From contig JACGWO010000005.1 in NCBI GenBank assembly GCA_034509735.1, positions 12,947,264-13,011,263 of the forward strand: 64,000 nt of DNA, in the 5' to 3' direction. Each line of letters begins with the position of its first letter. Positions within the stretch are counted from its first letter, which is position 1. Below are positions 10,867 to 21,429 of this stretch, one piece after another. This DNA comes from Sesamum alatum (taxonomy: Eukaryota > Streptophyta > Magnoliopsida > Lamiales > Pedaliaceae). Made by a program: the position numbers and the translations under genes. The notes beneath the pieces are model-generated. The model saw nothing but the letters and a program-made list of their open reading frames with translations. It made no database searches and was not told the DNA's origin.

Positions 10867-11171
10867 GTAAAAACCTGGGAGAAGTTTCCATCCGAACAAA
10901 GGGATTGAAGATGTTAGAGCTGAACACCATATATTGGCTAGGAGATGATGAGCTGGTCTTGTTTGCTGACATTCCAGTCAAGTCGACTTTGTGGAGAAGG
11001 CACCATCTATTGCCAACATCCACCATAGGCGATCGATCCTAATTGAGACGGTAATGACATCCTCTATGGTCTTGGCCGGGAGTACTGCCTAGAGCAGCTA
11101 CACATCCCATTCACCATTTGTCCAATATGCTTGGACCAGTTCCATTATTGTATCAACATCATTCAATTATG
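10867..11171 (-). pseudogene. L1-type LINE ORF2, part upstream of the zinc-binding region
   Basis: On the minus strand the sequence reads NGEWDV, then LP, then DRLWW...G.FS.KS, then W and WKLLPGF. That is the standard order of conserved residues in the stretch of plant LINE ORF2 just before its zinc-binding motif. It joins the 3691-4555 piece when the CACTA element is removed. At 11172 it is cut by the start of a copia LTR. The RT domain is not present in this window next to it. Confidence 0.7.
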
Positions 11172-11682
11172 TGTTAGGGCAGGTGACAGAAAGCCAATTA
11201 GTTAGATGTTTTGTAATATACTGTTAATGATCTTATTTGATGTAATATTGAATATCAATATAGTTTATTCTTTGGCCATCTTTTTCGTGTTATAGTTTAT
11301 GTTATTACTATATTGCATGGACAAAGCCCAGACTAGTTAAACTAATGAAGTTTGGTCGCACATTTGATGGCGACTATAAAACCTACTTTCGAGGGTTGGT
11401 TTGAAATATTCCAAGTTGAGAACCATCATGAAAGGGCATCGAGGAGTTCTATAGAGACTTGCACTAAGTGATGCACTCATATAATGGGTCTCGAGTTTTA
11501 TCGACGACAAACATATGATGTCTATGCAATTTATTAGGTGCTTAACAAGTAGGTTGTCAAGTTCACTGAATTAGCTCGTAGGAGTTGTCATATGGGAGCC
11601 TATGTGGCATGATCGGTATGACTAGAACTCCTTAACTGCGATAGTAGGGAATTTAGTCCTTCAACCTAAGGACCACAATAGC
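11172..11682 (+). repeat. Oldest copia LTR of the nest, part 1 (type A, diverged)
   Basis: It starts TGTTAGGGCAGGTGACAG and follows the type A LTR for about 510 bases (phrases ACAAAGCCCA, GAGACTTGCACTAAG). It is more diverged than the other LTRs. It stops at ATAGC, where the solo LTR 11683-26001 begins, and resumes at 26007-26241 and then 31818-32284. Its own right end was not found. It is the host of all insertions between here and 32285. Confidence 0.8.
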
Positions 11683-12494
11683 TGTTAGAATAGGTGACCA
11701 GAAAGATAGTTAGATTGGCCTTTATGTAATCTATTCGACAGACTCAATGTAATGTAATATTATGTAATGAAAGAAAATGAGTATTTATTGTTGGCTTTAC
11801 CTTTGTTGTGCTCATGTAATTATGTTTATATTGTATCGACATCACAACAAAGCCTATAGACCACATAGACACCCCATGCAGTTGGACCTCGCATTGGATG
11901 TTGGTTGTGAAACCAACTGATAAGAGCTAGGTTTGAGATGTTCCAAGTCAAGTACATCGAGATAGGGCATCAAGTGTTCTACTGAGACTTGCACCATGCA
12001 TCGTATTCATTAGATGGGTTCCACGTTTATCTACGACAGACGTTGGATGTCTATACGATCTTAGTAGGTTGGTTGATCGAGAGCCGAGCCGACTGAACTA
12101 GCTCGTGGGGAATCATCATATGGAAGCCTTGGAGGCTTGGTCCGTGCGAGTGGAGTTTCCCGACTATGATAATACAGGAGTAGTCCTCAGATTTGGGGAA
12201 CCATGGCAGTCATGTACACACAATGGCAATATCTTGCATCTGGCGAGAGGTGATTGTGTTACGGACATGTTCATCATAACCTTGTCAAGTGTAGTCAGAG
12301 TGTGTAGCGAGGACATCGTGTTTCAAGAAGAGGATTTGTCCCCTGTCAGAGATGTGACAGTGGTATCTCCTATTCACTCAGGAGACGTGTTTATGCTTTC
12401 TAAATATGTGACCACAGTGATTGGTAAAATAGGAAATAGTTTCCTATGTCGAGGCAATGAAACAAATGCGTTCTCAAGTACTAAGCATAGAAGC

Positions 12495-14469
12495 TGTTAG
12501 AATAGGTGACCATGTAGCCAATCTTGGTAGGCGAATTGTAACCTATGTCTGAACAATTTCGAAGTTTTAATAAAACCTTAATGAATAAGAAAGTGAAATT
12601 CATTTGGCGCATATTTTGTCTGTGTTCACTTTATATGCTTTATAACTGTTCGCTACACAAACAAAGCCCACAGACTGAAATCACATTTCCGGGACTGGGA
12701 CTACGCTTGGAGGTAGGTCCATGAAATCAGTTCTGCCGAATCAGTCTGAAAATCTCCAAGTCAAGGAATCTCGAAAATCTACTGAGATTCCCCTTGAGAC
12801 TTGCACTAAGCATCTGCTGTCGTGCTTCATCGACGGGTGATGAAGGTCGTCTAAGCAGTGTTAGTGGGTCGGCCTGCTGGGGAGCGGCCGACTGAGGTGA
12901 CTCGCAGGAACTGTCTTACGAAGGACCTTGAGTAGGATCGGCTAGGTATGACGTGAGTTCCCAGGTCCAACGATACAGGTTAAATCCTTTTACTTGAGGA
13001 ATTGCTGAGTTTACCTGTACATCGAGACTGTATCTTAGCTATGGTGAGAGATTGCCAAAATACATTTGAGTAGTTATAAGCCATATCTAGTGCAGCCACG
13101 GTGTACAACGTGACATTAGTTTCCAAGAAAGGATCTGTCTCCTGTCAAAAGGTGTTGACAGTTGTGTCTCACTATACTCAATGTCTTGTCACTAAAATCT
13201 GTGGCCACAGTAACTGAATAGAAGGGAAGGGTTCCCTTGCGGCGTTTAGTAAAGGACAAACCGACACTTAGGTCCAAAATGGGTACCTACATATCCGTGC
13301 CCTAAACCCTAAGTGGTCAGACTGTAGACGGAAGGATAAATGTACTGTAGAGCCTAAATGTTCATCCCCGTATATTTACCTAGTCTCTAGTGCCATCGAC
13401 TGTTGCTAGACGGCCACCCATGATGAGGGGCGGATTCTAGGAATCCAACCAAGTCTAGCTGAAGGTGAACCTAAAGAGTCACACACAATCAGCACACATA
13501 ACGTATTTAATTTAGAATTAAATATTTGAAGGAAAAATGGAATAATTAAATTGGATTTAATCGGGTCCTTTTCTTGGGAAGAAATTAATTCCTTTTATTT
13601 GATTAAAGGAATTTATCTAATAAATTGGATTTATTAGAAATTAATTTAATGGGCTTGGAATAAATATTTATATTTGATATATTTATTTATTGCCTTTAGG
13701 ACTATTTAAATTAGATTTAAATATTTCATTAAATTAATCAATGGTTGAGATTAAAGAGAGAAATCTATGGCTTAGATTGGTTTGACCAAGAAAGCTAGAT
13801 ATTGACTAGGATTTGACTAGGTCAAATCCTATTCAAAAAGGAGTCTTCAAAGTGTAGGAATTAGAAGAGGAATGGGATTCCTCCTCTATAAATATTCCTA
13901 AGTGTCCTCTTTAGAAGGGATGATGAAATTTGAAGCACACACACAACACACACTCAGCTCATCCTCTCTCTCTCTTGGCCGCATCTCTCTCTTCCAAGTT
14001 CTTTTGTGTTGACAATTGAACTAAGGAGGTTTGATCTCGTTAATTAAGTAACGTCTGATTATTCTGTCCTCTCCAAATATATTATATACACTTGTTCTTT
14101 CGCTAGCATGAGGAGCAAGATACGTGGGCGGATTGCGTGTACGAATTAGAGGGTCTCCCATTCGAGATCTTGGAGCAATACAGGGAACAACGCGAGTACC
14201 GGTTTGAAGACGAAAACGACAATCGGTAGGTTTCTGATATACAATTTTCGTTCCTCTTTCTTTTAAACCCTATGGCCTCCATGAATCTCTTTGTATGTTT
14301 TATAATTCATGAGATACACCGAATGCCTGGGAGATTTAAGGGAACACCCCTTGAAACATGTTTTCATATCGTTTATGCATGTTTACATTCTTGCAATGCT
14401 TTAATTTTCCCGCGCTTCCGCATTCGCGCTACTCCCGGGCACGATCCACACGCCTTTCCTAGGCTTTCA
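12495..14469 (+). mobile_element. Solo LTR B1 (type B) with GAAGC target duplication
   Basis: It runs from TGTTAGAATAGGTGACCATG to CTAGGCTTTCA, 1975 bases, and is flanked by perfect 5-bp duplications GAAGC (12490-12494 and 14470-14474). The host LTR reads on correctly across the joint (CTAAGCATAGAAGC then CTAGTCCAAG). It lacks any internal region, so it is a solo LTR. It closely matches the 3' LTR of the copia element at 21430-23355. Confidence 0.9.
13887..13894 (+). promoter_or_regulatory. TATA box of solo LTR B1
   Basis: TATAAATA lies in a CCTCCTCTATAAATATTCC context. The same motif and context occur in the type B LTR at 22805. Transcription would start roughly 30 bases downstream, just before the ACACACAC-rich stretch. 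Confidence 0.6.
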
Positions 14470-15303
14470 GAAGCCTAGTCCAAGATGCTATCCGACACCG
14501 AATTCCATGCTCTATATTAAGGCTGGTAGACGGTAGATGGAATGACCATGGAACTCGGGAGCCTAAATATTCACGCAAACATTAACCTAGTCTCTAGTGC
14601 CATGGACCTGTTAGAATAGGTGACCAGAAAGCCAATTGGATTGGCGGTTTTGGGTACTATTTAGCAATCTTTATTAAAGTAATATTGACTTGATGAATAT
14701 AGTAAGTATTCTCCCTTGGAAATATGTGTTTGTTGTGCTTATTGATTACGTTAAATGGCATTTTAACGTCCCAACAAATGCCCACAGACCAATTAGATAA
14801 CCTATGTAGTTGGGCTGCACATTGGATGGAAGCTATAAAACCAACTTCTGAAGGTTGGTTTGAAATGTTCCAAGTCGAGGACCTCGAGACGGGGCATCGA
14901 GAGTCCTATAGAGACTTGCACTAAGGATGCATTCATTGGATGAATGTCGTGTTTAATCGGTGACAGACGTTGGACGTCTATGAAATATTAGTGGGTTAGT
15001 TGACAAGGGTGTCAGCTGACTGAACTGACTCACGGGAATCATCATATGGAAGCCTTGGAGGCTTGGTCGGTATGACTGGAATTTCCGGCTTCGATAGTAT
15101 GAGATTAGTCCTCAGATTTGGGGAATCATGGCAGTCACATTCATATGATGGTTGTATCTAGGATTTGACAAAAAGATGTCCGTATCTGGGATACGTTCAT
15201 CATAAGCCTTATCCAGTGCAATCGGAGGATGTATTGAGGACGATGGATTCCAAGATAGGATCTGTCACCTGTCAGTATATGACATGAGTCTCCTATGCGC
15301 TCT

Positions 15304-16122
15304 TGTTAGAATAGATGACCATGTAGCCAATCTTGGCAGGCGAAATGTAACCTATGTCTAGACAATTTCAAAGATTTGATATATTATTAATGAATAAAGA
15401 AGTGAAATTCATTTGGCATTACTTTGTTTGTGTTCACTTTATCTGCTTTATACATATCTGTTACTACGCAAAAGCCCACTGACTGAGAACGTATTTCGGG
15501 GACTGGGACTACGCTTGGAGGTAGGTCCATGAAATCAGTCCCTCCGAATCAGTCCGGAAATTTCCAAGTCAAGGAATCTCGAAAATCTACCGAGATTCCC
15601 CTTGAGACTTGCACTAAGCATCTGCTGTCGTATTTCATCGACGGTGACGAAGGTCGTCTAAGCAGTGTTAGTGGGTTAGCCTGCTAGGGAGCAGGTGACT
15701 GAGGTGACTCGCGGGAATCGTCTTACGGAGGACCTTGAGTAGGGTCGGCTAGGTATGACGTGTATTCCTGGTTCCAATGGTACAGGTCAAGTCCTTTGAC
15801 TTGAGGAACTGCTGAGTTTACCTGTATATCAGGTCTGTATCTTAGATATGTGAGAGATTGCCAAGAAGCACTTGAGTAGTCATAAGCCATGTCTAGTGCA
15901 GCTTTGGTGTACAGAGTAACAGTAGTTTCCAAGAAAGGATCTGTCTCCTGTCAAAATGCATTGACAGTTGAGTCTCACATATGCTCTGTGTCTTGTCCCT
16001 AAAATCTGTGGCCACAGTAACTGAACAGAAGGGAAGGTTTCCCTTGCGGCGTTTAGTAAGGACAGACCGACACTTAGGTCCAAAATGGGTACCTGCATTT
16101 TCCTTTCCCTAGACCCTAATTG
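15304..16122 (+). repeat. Truncated 5' LTR of element D (type B)
   Basis: It is nearly identical to the first 820 bases of the 3' LTR at 21430. After CCCTAATTGGT the match stops and leader-type sequence follows. The missing 1.1 kb would contain the TATA box, transcription start and LTR 3' end. Confidence 0.85.
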
Positions 16123-17364
16123 GTAATCATGTGTTGTTAGCATGTATTTTATGTGATTGGATCATATGATTATGTGCGTTGGATGGTAATGGATGATCAC
16201 GAGCCCTAGACCGAATGTATGGTTTAATTTCTTGTTGGGCCTGTGTGCCTCTTTTACTGCTTTCTCCTTCTCCTCTTTCTAGTTGCCTTGGAATAATAAG
16301 GCATTCTATCTCCCTCCTTACGTACTCCCCCCGGGTTTTCGCTGGGGTTTCTATTTTTAATATGTAATGAGAGTAGAATAGGAGTGAGGTTTTAATTTTA
16401 TGTAATTGATAGAGAAGAAGGAAGGTCCACATGGAGAGACTAGACCGGAGGTTCCAAGGCGTTTCCATGAAGAGAAGAAAGAGAAAAGAGACCAAGGCCC
16501 ATCAGAATGATGATTGGGTTACTATTAATGTAATAGTATAAGACCAACCCTAGATTGACCATAGATCCACTGCGGGCTCAGTGGATCGCATAGGATTCGG
16601 GCTCGTGATCATCCAACAGGGCCGTGCTAGGCTTTAATTTTGCATGTGGTTATTATGATGGATGAATGGTGTTTTATTTATCATATAACTGCCATGGGAT
16701 GCCATTTATTTTCGCATTATGCATGAATGTGTTAATATCTATTTATGAGATCTCGGTCATTTACTACTCTCACATTGGTTGGACCAATGTCCAAATATTA
16801 GACCCTAGACAAAGTGGACATGGACTCTAGGAGTTCGTCCATGCCTTCCAATTCATTGCATAGTGAGGAAGCTGATTTAGGTCGATAGCGTGGTCTCACG
16901 AGTCGTGGCACGTCTATCGTACTTAAAAGAAGCTGCACCATGTCATGAATGAAAAGTAGACCGCTGTTACCTGTCTCACGAGTCGTGGAGGTAGCAGTGG
17001 GTCTATGGCTCGGTTGATTGGGTCGGGTCTAACGCCCGATTAGTATGATTCGCTTGGAGCCCTCGGGATCATGTGAAAGGGTGAGGCAATAATATTGGGA
17101 ATCTCGTGGAACGAGAATGGTATGGCATACCTCCCACAGGATTCTTCCCATGCGAATCGTAAAAGCGGGGTATGGGGAAATTCGTTGTGGATCCCAAGCC
17201 CACTAGGAAAAGGTTTCCCGAAAATAACGTTTGAGAGTACCGTATTTTCGTATAAATAGTGGGAGCATTAAATGACTAAAGACCAAGCATTTAATTATAT
17301 ATATCAAACCACCATCTTTTATTTTCTGTTGATCGCGCGCTGTTTTTTTAAATATAGATTTAAA
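16123..17364 (+). other. Leader of element D, upstream of gag
   Basis: Non-coding. It contains a 17-bp perfect inverted repeat (TGGATGATCACGAGCCC at 16190-16206 and its complement at 16599-16615), a hairpin GATCCACTG/CAGTGGATC near 16564-16586, and two copies of TCTCACGAGTCGTGG (16894 and 16974). The last 300 bases align with the leader of element J (60730-61110). A standard primer site is missing; TGGTAATCA at the joint may be its remnant. Confidence 0.6.
17251..17258 (+). promoter_or_regulatory. TATA-like motif upstream of gag in element D
   Basis: TTTCGTATAAATAGTGGGAG lies 114 bases before the gag ATG. The same phrase, TTTCGTATAAATAGTAGGAG, lies 105 bases before gag in element J. Its position between LTR and gag is unusual for an LTR element promoter; function is not shown. 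Confidence 0.4.
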
Positions 17365-18690
17365 ATGTCTAAGAACCCCTTATCAACCATTCTTGAGACA
17401 AACAAATTCAATGGAACAAACTACAACGACTGGTTGCGCAATCTCAGGATAGTCCTAGATTACGAGAACCAAGGCTACGTCATGGACGAGCCTCTCCCTA
17501 GGACCTTACCGAAAGGATCCATGCCAGAAGAACGTGAGACGTTCGAGACTTGGCATAAGGATAACCGGAAGGTCCGTAGCATCATACTTGCTTCGATGAC
17601 CAATGAGATTCAGAAGCAATATGAAAGGCTAGATGATGTCCCTTCCATTATGGCTCGCATTAAGGATTGCTATGCAGTCCCGGACCGGCATACTAGGTAT
17701 GTCGCGACTAAGGCGTTCTTTGGAACTAAAATGACAGAAGGATCCTCTGTACAAGAGCACGGGGTTAAAATGCTTCCCTGGTGGAAAAGCTCGAGGACCT
17801 AAAGGCAGGCCTCGATAATGAAACGTACATAGATGTGATCCTTCAGTCACTCCCACCCTCCTTCGACCAATTTATTATCAACTACAACATGAACGCACTT
17901 GAGAAGGGCATTCATGAGTTGATAAATATGTTGGTGCAATACGAGGCAACGACCAAAATTCCACGCCTTCGGTATTGTTTGGAGGTGCTTCAACTTTCAA
18001 AACGAAAGGCAAGGGTGCCGGACGTTGGAAAAGGAAGAAAAGGAAGGGACAAGCCGTCAAAGCAGCTACGAACACTAAGAGTGTTCCCATTGCCAAAGAG
18101 GGGAAAGGCAAAGGAAAGGGAAAGGTTGTCACCAAGCAACAGTCGAGGGCATATGACATATGTATCAATTGCCGTGAGAAAGAGCATTGGAAGAGGGAGT
18201 GCCCCAAACTCTTCTCGAACCAAGGTATATTTGTGATTGAGGTTAATATGGTCACTAATTCTGCCTCTTGGGTATTAGATACCAGCTGTGGAGCTAACAT
18301 TTGCAATAATTTGCAGGTGCTGAAAAGAAGCAGAAAATTGGGTACGGGGATATGATCCTGAATCTTGGGAATGGCAAGGCCATCTCGGCAGAAGCAGTAG
18401 GATCCGCCACTCTAGTAGTTAGTGATCGTATTAGCATAGAATTAGAGCAAGTTTATTATGTACCCAGTATGATTAAAAATATCATTTCCATTCCATTGTT
18501 AGACAATAGTGGTTATGAGTTTATGATCAATAAAAACTGCTTTTATTTGATGAAGTGTGGAATTGCTCATCTACTTGGTACACTTAACAATGGGCTCTAT
18601 ATCTTGCAACAAACGAACTTTGTTCTAAATGCTCAACACAAACATAAAATAGATAATAACGGGGAATGCATGACTGTGGCACGCTAGGCT
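17365..18690 (+). pseudogene. gag: Copia gag and protease, element D (frameshifted)
   Basis: The start chosen is ATG at 17365 (MSKNPLSTILE), matching MSNNPLTMVLE of element J; an earlier in-frame ATG at 17272 lies in the leader. The capsid-like part reads TNKFNGTNYNDWLRNLRIVL. The frame shifts near 17770 and again near 17965. A CCHC zinc knuckle (C-INC-REKEH-WKREC) is intact at about 18160-18200, preceded by a lysine/glycine-rich basic stretch. The aspartic protease motif follows as WVLDTSCGANIC (DTS in place of DTG). Another frame change near 18350 leads to LGNGKAISAEAVGSA and YVPSMIKNIISI, typical of the end of copia protease. In a live element Gag forms the particle and protease cuts the polyprotein. 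Confidence 0.85.
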
Positions 18691-19660
18691 AGGTCACATA
18701 TCCCAAGACAGGATGAAAAGGTTGGTAGACTCAAAGAACCTAGAGGTAGGGGACTGAGTGAGCTACCAACTTGTGAATCCTGTCTAAGAGGGAAAATGAC
18801 CAAGAAGCCCTTTGTAGGACAAAGCAGGCTTGCCACAAGTCTGTTGGACTTGGTCCATACAGATGTATGTGGACCAATAAGGACGCAGGCCCGAGGTGGG
18901 TTCTCCTACTTCATAACCTTTACCGATGATCATTCACGGTATGGTTATGTTTACCTGATGAGGTACAAGTCTGAAGCTCTTGAGAGGTTTAAAGAATTTA
19001 GACTTGAAGTGGAGAACCAAACCAACTGCAAAATTAAAGTCCTACGGTTAGACCGAGGCGGAGAATACCTTAGTACCGAGTTCCTTAATTATCTAATAGA
19101 AAATGGTATAATATCAGAATGGACACCTCCCGGGACACCACAATTGAATGGTGTCTCTGAAAGGAGGAATCGAACCCTGTTGGACATGGTTCGATCCATG
19201 ATGAGTTTTTACCAAATTGCCCTTGTCCTTTTGGGCTATGCATTGGAAACGGCGGCCAAGTTGCTAAATTTGTCACCAACCAGTGTATTGACCCAAACGC
19301 CATATGAGATATGGCACGGCAAGCCTGCGTCCTACAACTACTTGTAAGTGTGGGGTAGCCCCGCATACGTCAAGAGATTAGTGGGAGATAAGCTAGAATC
19401 TAGGTCCAGCTTATGCAGGTTCGTTGGATACCCTAAAGAAACTGCGAGTTATTACTTCTATGACCCCTTGGAACAAAAGGTATTTGTTTCAAGGAATGCA
19501 GTATTCTTGGAGTAAGGCTTTCCAGAGGATATCCAACCTGATGATCTGATCCTTGAGGAATCAAGTGATGGAAACCAGTCATCAGAGGTAGCCGCGGATT
19601 CCTCACTTAGAGGATTCATGATAGATACCCGAAGGGCTGACCGACCTCGAGAAGTCCAAC
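18650..19660 (+). pseudogene. int: Copia integrase, element D
   Basis: The zinc-binding start is present as H-ARLGH and CESCLRGK, with a frame change before 18790. The core keeps the three catalytic acids: D in VHTDVCGP, D in LRLDRGGEY and E in LNGVSERRNRT. ALETAAKLLN, PYEIWHGK, LCRFVGYP and YYFYDP follow, as usual in copia integrase. In-frame stops occur at about 19345 and 19513. The enzyme would join the cDNA to host DNA with a 5-bp stagger, which fits the 5-bp duplications around this family's insertions. Confidence 0.9.
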
Positions 19661-20530
19661 GTGCTAGGCATGAAGGACAGCCTCAGGAACAGCCAGCCCT
19701 GGTACCTGAACCGCCAGCTCCTGTACAGTCAGCACCCACAGTCACCACTGACGTTCCCGTTCTCCGTAGGTCAAATAGAGAGTCCAAACCTCCAATGAGA
19801 TATGGCTTTCTAAATACGACTGGTCTTCTGGATAACGATCCTAAGACATACGGAGAAGCGATGTCTGATATCGACTCCAGGAAATAGCTTGAGGCCATGA
19901 AAACCAAAATGGACTCCATGAGCGAGAACCAAGTCTGGAGACTTATAGATCCACCGAAAGGTGTTAAGCCAGTTGGTTGTAAGTGGGTCTACAAGCGCAA
20001 ACTTGGCGTTGATGGAGAAGTCACAACTTTTAAGGCTAGGCTTGTAGCTAAGGGATACACTCAACGACCCGGGGTTGATTTTGAGGATACCTACTCGCCG
20101 GTAGCCATGGCTAAATCCATTCGGATCCTGCTCGCCATAGCAGCATGGTATGACTATGAGATATGGCAGATGGACATGAAAACGGCCTTCCTCAATGGTT
20201 TCGTTGAGGAAGAGATCTATATGGATCAGCCGGAAGGTTTCACGGTCACTGGAGAAGGACAGAAGGTCTGTCGTCTCCAGAAGTCCATCTATGGCCTCAA
20301 ACAAGCATCCCGAAGTTGGAACATTCGCTTTGATGAAGTGATACGGGGCTATGACTTCATCAAAAATGAATCCGACCCTTGTGTATACAAGAAGGTCAGT
20401 GGGAGCTCTATAGTGTTCCTAGTGCTTTATGTGGATGACATTCTACTCATAGGTAATGATGTTAGAATGTTGGGTGACACAAAAGCATGGTTGTCAACCC
20501 AGTTTTTCCATGAAGGACTTGGGTGAAGCC
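19660..20530 (+). pseudogene. rt: Copia reverse transcriptase, element D
   Basis: A proline-rich linker (EPPAPVQSAPT) leads to LRRSNRESKPPMRYGF, then YGEAMSDIDS. A stop at about 19885 breaks the frame. The RT domain then reads GCKWVYKRKLG, FKARLVAKGYTQ, QMDMKTAFLNG, SIYGLKQASRSWN and the catalytic LVLYVDDILLIGND (two Asp seen). The frame is lost at about 20520, just after WLSTQF. The domain is otherwise complete in length. Confidence 0.9.
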
Positions 20531-21410
20531 TCCTACATCCTAGGCATCCAGATTGTCAGGGGCAGATCTAAAAGGATGTTAGGCTCACCCAAAACTCGTA
20601 TATGCAGAAAGTCTTAAAGAGATATCGGATGGACAACTCCAAACGAGGATTCCTTTCCATGAGGCATGGGATCAAGTTATCCAAGAAAAAGTCCCCGCAG
20701 ACTGATGAGGAACTTGAAAGGATGAAAGTCATCCCCTATGCTTCTGCCGTAGGTGGCATCCAATATGCGGTCCACTGCACCAGGCCTGACATTGCTTACA
20801 TTTTGAGCGTGACAAGCAGATATCAGTCTTGTGCAGGAGAGGCACATTGGAATGCTGTTAAGGGCATCTTTAAGCACCTAAGGAGGACTAAGGAAATGTT
20901 CTTAGTCTATGACAATGGAGAACTGATCTTGGAAGGCTTTAGCGACGCTAGCTTCCAGTCTGATGACGATAATGCCAAGTCTCAATTAGGTTATGCATTC
21001 AGGCTCAATGGAGGAACAGTGGCTTGGAAAAGTTCCAAGCAAGCAACCACTGCTGACTCCACCACTGAGGCCGAATACATAGCAGCTTCAGAAGCTGCCA
21101 AGGAAACGGTTTGGATGAGAAAACTACATCCAAGAGTTGGGTGTGGTGCCTAGCATCGCCGAGCCCGTTGTCATCTTTTGTGATAACAACGGTGCAATAG
21201 CGCAAGCAAAAGAACCGAGATCTCATCACCGTTCCAAACACATTCTTAGACGCTACCATTTTCTAAGAGAAATGGTAGAAAGAGGTGACGTTCGGATGGA
21301 CTGAGTCAACTCAGCAGACAATGCAGCAGATCCGCTGACAAAGCCTATGTCGCAGAGCGCTTATACGCAACATCTTGAGAAGATGGGGATTAGACATATG
21401 GGCGATTGGC
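20530..21410 (+). pseudogene. rnh: Copia RNase H, element D
   Basis: After the frame change come LGIQIVRG, then PYASAVGGIQYAVHCTRPDI and the RNase H acids: D in GFSDASFQSD, E in TTEAEYIA, D in VIFCDNNGAIA. A frame change near 21125 separates the last motif. The end reads NAADPLTKPM and HLEKMGIRHMGDWL, the usual copia terminus, followed at once by the polypurine tract. RNase H would remove the RNA template and leave the plus-strand primer. Confidence 0.9.
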
Positions 21411-21417
21411 TTTAAGG

Positions 21418-21429
21418 TCAAGTGGGAGA
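21418..21429 (+). promoter_or_regulatory. Polypurine tract of element D
   Basis: GTCAAGTGGGAGA directly precedes the 3' LTR start TGTTAGAATAGG. The same tract precedes the LTRs at 51525 and, in reverse, 34476 and 53904. It would prime plus-strand DNA synthesis. Confidence 0.8.

Noticed and set aside
12105..12500. 131-codon open frame in solo LTR A1
   Set aside because: It lies wholly within LTR sequence and is broken in the aligned LTRs at 58127 and 14609.
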